Shown one piece after another: positions 61,079 through 64,000 of a stretch of 64,000 nucleotides of DNA. The notes under the pieces are model-generated. The model worked only from the letters and a program-made list of their open reading frames with translations, was not told where the DNA came from and did not search any database. How positions within the stretch are numbered: position 1 is the first letter of the stretch; every line of letters begins with the position of its first letter. The translations under genes and the position numbers were made by a program. The stretch lies in the NCBI GenBank assembly GCA_002083395.1, contig LWDH01000045.1:54814-118813 (forward strand). The letters are read 5' to 3'. The stretch comes from Proteobacteria bacterium SG_bin4. Lineage in GTDB: Bacteria > Pseudomonadota > Gammaproteobacteria > Burkholderiales > Nitrosomonadaceae.

Positions 61079-61151
61079 GTCATTTCGAGCCGCGCGAGAA
61101 ATCTATTACTTTGATAATTAAAGATTCCTCACCGTGTTCGGAATGACAAGA
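61079..61151. repeat. Dispersed palindromic repeat between convergent genes
   Basis: The sequence GTGTCATTTCGAGC...GAAATCT...AGATTCCTC...GGAATGAC forms a long imperfect palindrome of the kind common in proteobacterial intergenic spaces. It fills the gap between the DUF6781-like gene and rdgC, which converge, and could also end transcription. Confidence 0.6.
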
Positions 61152-61158
61152 TGCTTCC

Positions 61159-62046
61159 CTAATCGCGATCCTCGCCGCCCAACGCCTCAACCAGCTCATT
61201 AATGAGCTGACTCAATTCGCCGGTCATGATGGCGAAATCGCTGATGAACAATTCCTCCGCGCTCTCGGCGGATTCCTTCAGAATATCCTGCGGCGCGATC
61301 CGGCGCAGTTGCAAGGTGTCGTGCAATACAAACGAGATTTTGCTATCCCAGGTCATCGCCAGCTTGATCACTTTCTTGCCGGCGCGGATATGCCGCCCGG
61401 TCTCTTCCGCATCCAGGCGATGATGCGAATACTTGATGATTTCCTTCTCATCGGTCATGCCCTGCAATTCGCAATCGCGGTCGATGGTGAACGCGGTCGA
61501 TAGATCGTCGCCGGACAGCCAGCGCGTCATCATCGTTGACGGTGAAAATTTCGTCTCCAGCGGCGCCAGCGTCAGCCCGTGCACCGATTTGATCAAACAC
61601 TCGACAAATTCTTCCGCCTTGCTGGGACTGGCGGTATCGATGATCAGGCGGTTGCTGACGCCGTCGATCCACGCATAAGTCTTTTGCCGTTGCGAAAACG
61701 CGCGCGGCAACAGCTCGATCAACGTCGCTTCCTTGATGTCGCGGACTTGTTTCTTGCCCGGCTTGTAGCCCTGCATTTCGGCGATTTTCGACAGCCGGTC
61801 CTTGGCGTGCTGATTCACCACCGACGCCGGCAGTAATTTCTTGTCGACCGCAAACGCGATCAGCCACTGTTGACCGAACGCGTGCACAAAATTATCCTGT
61901 TCGTCGCGCGGCGGCAGCCAGCCGCGGCTTTGCAGCTCCATTTGCGTGCACGGCTGCAAGGCATGTTGCTGCAACGCTTCTTCCAGGTTATTTAATATAA
62001 TATTGCCGCTGGTGATACGATAGGCTTGTAAGTTTTTGAACCACAT
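61159..62046 (-). CDS. rdgC: Recombination-associated protein RdgC
   Basis: A 295-residue nucleoid-associated ring protein that binds double-stranded DNA and limits RecA use. The N-terminal MWFKNLQAYRIT is the family signature. LQSRGWLPP near 38-46, KKQVRDIKEATLIELLPRAFSQRQKTYAWID (about 98-128) and the C-terminal helices complete the pattern. Length is normal. It diverges from the DUF2007 gene across 46 bases. Confidence 0.95.
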   Translation of the reverse strand: MWFKNLQAYRITSGNIILNNLEEALQQHALQPCTQMELQSRGWLPPRDEQDNFVHAFGQQWLIAFAVDKKLLPASVVNQHAKDRLSKIAEMQGYKPGKKQVRDIKEATLIELLPRAFSQRQKTYAWIDGVSNRLIIDTASPSKAEEFVECLIKSVHGLTLAPLETKFSPSTMMTRWLSGDDLSTAFTIDRDCELQGMTDEKEIIKYSHHRLDAEETGRHIRAGKKVIKLAMTWDSKISFVLHDTLQLRRIAPQDILKESAESAEELFISDFAIMTGELSQLINELVEALGGEDRD

Positions 62047-62092
62047 AGTTTTGCTCGATTAACTGTTTGATTTCTCTTTAATTCGCTTTGGC

Positions 62093-62422
62093 ATGAAAAA
62101 AATCTATTCCGCCAGCAATTTGATGGAAGCGCAGATAGTACTGGATCTGCTCGAACACGCCTACATTCCGGCGAAAATTTTTAACCAGCACGCGCAAGGC
62201 GTCGCCGGTGAAATCCCCTTCACCCACGCCTACCCGGAAATTTGGATTACCCGCGAAGACGATTTGGAGCGCGCCAAGCGCATCATCGACACCTACGAAA
62301 ACACCCCGGTCAACACCGCCAACGTGCAATGCCCATCCTGCGGCGAAGACAACCCGGCGAATTTTCAGTTGTGCTGGAAATGCGGCGGCGGGTTGGAGGT
62401 TGTTGGGGAGCGCAATACCTGA
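62093..62422 (+). CDS. DUF2007 domain protein with C-terminal zinc ribbon
   Basis: A 109-residue protein. Residues 1-70 form the DUF2007 (putative signal transducing) ferredoxin-like fold: MKKIYSASNLMEAQIVLDLLE, GEIPFTHAYPEIWI and EDDLERAKRIIDTYE. The C-terminus holds a CxxC-x10-CxxC zinc ribbon (C80, C83, C94, C97). Family function is unknown. Its last codons lie 100 bases before the hsdS stop, on the other strand. Confidence 0.88.
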   Translation: MKKIYSASNLMEAQIVLDLLEHAYIPAKIFNQHAQGVAGEIPFTHAYPEIWITREDDLERAKRIIDTYENTPVNTANVQCPSCGEDNPANFQLCWKCGGGLEVVGERNT

Positions 62423-62521
62423 GTCGAGCATCGGCTCCGCCATCCTATCTCCCAGAACAACGCCGCTACTTGGTCGGTTACTTGATCGGTGATGACTGCC
62501 GCGCATCCGCACATTTGTCGG

Positions 62522-64000
62522 CTACACCGCCGCCATCACGGCATTGAGCAGCTCGGTTTGCTTGCCGGTGGCGGCATCGATTTGCTGCTCCAACCTGTCG
62601 CACAGGGCCATCAATTGGTCGATTTTGGCGACGATGCGGTGTTGTTCGGGGAGGGGGGGGAGTGCCAAGAGCAACTGACTCAACGATGTGCCATTAACGT
62701 TTGGTTGTCCGGTTCCAGAACAAGCAGCATAAAGTTGCCTCCAATATAATGGACCTTCTGCAAAATATTTGATGTATCTAACATCCATATGAATTGAAGG
62801 AACAACACGAATCAAGTAGGAAGCAAAGACTGCATCTACGTTTATACCTTTAACCAAAAACGATTTTCCAACAGTGCCGCCGGTTCGTGCAATTAAAATG
62901 TCGTTATCAGCAAGCAAATATTGAGCAACTTCTTCTTTTCTAGCATTGCATCCAGGCACAGTTTCCCAGTCAACTTTGTTGTCTTGTATGTCTGTAATAC
63001 GCAGCAATCTGACTTTCTGATTGCTGTGATCTGCTGATGCCGTGTAACCATAATGGATTTTTTCTGAAACGTCTTCAAGACTTACCCACTCCCACCCCTT
63101 CGGCAGTTCATAAGGCACTTCTTCTGGCTTGATTGGCGGCAAGGACTTGGTTTTTATGCCGTCATTCCCGCGGAAGCGGGAATCCAGATCTTTTAGCCCA
63201 CTGGATCCCCGCCTGCGCGGGGATGACGAGGCGTGGAGGCGTTGTTTTTCGGCTTCGATTTGTTTCAGCAATTCGCTGACGGGTGGGTCGTTCGGGTCTT
63301 GGGGGACGAGGCAGCCCATGACGGCGAGTTGCAGGATGGTTTTGCGCAGTTCGGCGACGTTTTCCTTGACGGTGTAGAGTTCGTCAAAATGCTGCTGGAT
63401 GAAGTTCCAGCCATGGGCAGAAACGCCGTCACCCCTGTATGTCTGTTCCCGTGTAGAGGGAGAACGGAGGTCCGATTCTTTCGAACTGCTGGATTCCTGT
63501 TCCCCGTCTGCACGGGGACAGGCTTGCGGGAATGACGAGGTGGTGTCAAGCAGTTGTTTGATGGCAGCGGCATGAACAGTCCGCCGCTTTTCCTCCCGCG
63601 CCTTACGCAGCGCCTCCAATTCATTGCATTTCGCCATCAATTGATCGATCTTGGCGACGATGCGGTGTTGCTCGGGGAGGGGAGAAAGAGGAAATAGTCC
63701 ATTAAAAAAATCTCCATCGTTAATCGCAGGATATGCAACCCCTTTTTGTGTGTTTTCAACATACCGGATAAAAATAGGTGAGCGTAAGTAATGATAAATA
63801 AAACGAGCACTCACAGAAGCGAATGGGTGTAAAACAGCAAAGGCTGTACTCGCGATAGGCTCAGGATCATATTCATTTTCAAGGATTGCAATGTTGAGCA
63901 AATATGGTCTTACTGTCGAGTAAATCACGGTTCCTTGTTTAACGATTTTTCGTGCTCGCGACGGTGCATCAGTTGCATCAAGAATCTGTGTGCTAGGGCT
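62522..64000 (-). CDS. hsdS: Type I restriction specificity subunit HsdS (5' part cut by window edge)
   Basis: The frame stays open from the stop at 62522 to the window end, adding 24 residues (ending ARKIVKQG) to the part after 63928; so the first target-recognition domain is incomplete. HsdS chooses the DNA target of a type I restriction-modification complex. Two target domains are each followed by a conserved helix starting PLPEQHRIVAKIDQLM (roughly codons from 63690 and 62660). Between them the linker contains two in-frame insertions of a palindromic repeat (63426-63539 and 63159-63231), coding SSSPRRRGSSGLKDL and RFRGNDG. hsdM and hsdR would lie beyond the right edge or elsewhere. Confidence 0.9.
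   Translation of the reverse strand, partial: SPSTQILDATDAPSRARKIVKQGTVIYSTVRPYLLNIAILENEYDPEPIASTAFAVLHPFASVSARFIYHYLRSPIFIRYVENTQKGVAYPAINDGDFFNGLFPLSPLPEQHRIVAKIDQLMAKCNELEALRKAREEKRRTVHAAAIKQLLDTTSSFPQACPRADGEQESSSSKESDLRSPSTREQTYRGDGVSAHGWNFIQQHFDELYTVKENVAELRKTILQLAVMGCLVPQDPNDPPVSELLKQIEAEKQRLHASSSPRRRGSSGLKDLDSRFRGNDGIKTKSLPPIKPEEVPYELPKGWEWVSLEDVSEKIHYGYTASADHSNQKVRLLRITDIQDNKVDWETVPGCNARKEEVAQYLLADNDILIARTGGTVGKSFLVKGINVDAVFASYLIRVVPSIHMDVRYIKYFAEGPLYWRQLYAACSGTGQPNVNGTSLSQLLLALPPLPEQHRIVAKIDQLMALCDRLEQQIDAATGKQTELLNAVMAAV
63159..63231. repeat. Palindromic repeat inside hsdS (first)
   Basis: GCCGTCATTCCCGCGGAAGC and its counterpart GCCTGCGCGGGGATGAC form the ends of a ~73-bp element with hairpins CCCGCGGAAGCGGG and CCCCGCCTGCGCGGGG. 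This repeat type is widespread in proteobacterial genomes and is seen here translated without interrupting the frame. Confidence 0.75.
63426..63539. repeat. Palindromic repeat inside hsdS (second)
   Basis: A longer relative of the element at 63159: one end GCCGTCACCCCTGTATGTCT and the other GCTTGCGGGAATGACGAG, with inner hairpins such as CCCCGTCTGCACGGGG. It also leaves the hsdS frame open. Confidence 0.7.

Overview
The window looks like a chromosomal segment of a betaproteobacterium of the Nitrosomonas type. This is inferred from gene content, the short HisG, FlhDC, the siderophore-receptor/multicopper-oxidase block and moderate G+C; no rRNA or other taxonomic marker is present. No tRNA, rRNA, CRISPR array, prophage or intact insertion sequence was seen. 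The right edge cuts an hsdS gene and the left edge probably cuts an IS-derived repeat.

Layout. 1-5.3 kb: a small coiled-coil protein, a DUF1614 membrane protein, a hoxF-hoxU diaphorase pair without hydrogenase subunits, a spermidine-synthase-like methyltransferase and a tiny lipoprotein. 5.4-9 kb: a toxin-antitoxin patch (orphan CopG/BrnA-like antitoxin, DUF4160-DUF2442, YefM-Txe, ParD-RelE, and a truncated second ParD) laced with REP-like palindromes, then two hypothetical genes, one AT-rich. 9-19.5 kb: housekeeping genes purE-purK-purC, an orphan exbD, sodB, hisG-hisD, a SpoU methyltransferase, an NrfJ-like OB-fold protein, uvrB and aspC. 19.5-22.7 kb: flhD-flhC preceded on the same strand by a GGDEF-EAL protein whose catalytic motifs are degenerate, then a lipoprotein. 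22.8-29.6 kb: a guanidine-I (ykkC) riboswitch followed by an APC permease, two DUF1989 carboxyguanidine-deiminase-type subunits and a 1207-residue biotin carboxylase of the urea/guanidine carboxylase family. In an ammonia oxidiser this would turn guanidine toward ammonia.

30-37.2 kb: an HDOD protein, small membrane and secreted proteins, a PhoX-like protein, a 141-bp MITE with target-site duplication, and a protein-quality cluster (cbpA-cbpM-trxC-degP-like protease, with a convergent PP2C phosphatase). 37.3-41.4 kb: a minus-strand set of three genes, a DUF2779 double nuclease, a one-chain GmrSD-like DUF262/DUF1524 protein and a 19-residue-repeat protein. This is the best candidate here for an undescribed defence system. 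41.6-43.1 kb: an unusual TPR-LicD-cytidylyltransferase fusion. 43.3-52.5 kb: an iron block with a small RTX protein, a two-domain multicopper oxidase, a 749-residue duplicated periplasmic protein, a TonB-dependent siderophore receptor, bfd, and exbD, exbB and tonB, with four Fur-box-like sites. 52.9-64 kb: an RDD protein, a degenerate GGDEF membrane protein, ftsK-lolA-rarA-serS, a DUF6781-like protein, rdgC, a DUF2007 protein and the partial hsdS.

A ~143-bp dispersed repeat with imperfect terminal inverted repeats (GGAAACGCTGATTAATT-like) occurs at least five times in intergenic spaces. Two copies flank the carboxylase gene in opposite orientation. A different palindromic repeat has entered hsdS twice without breaking its frame.
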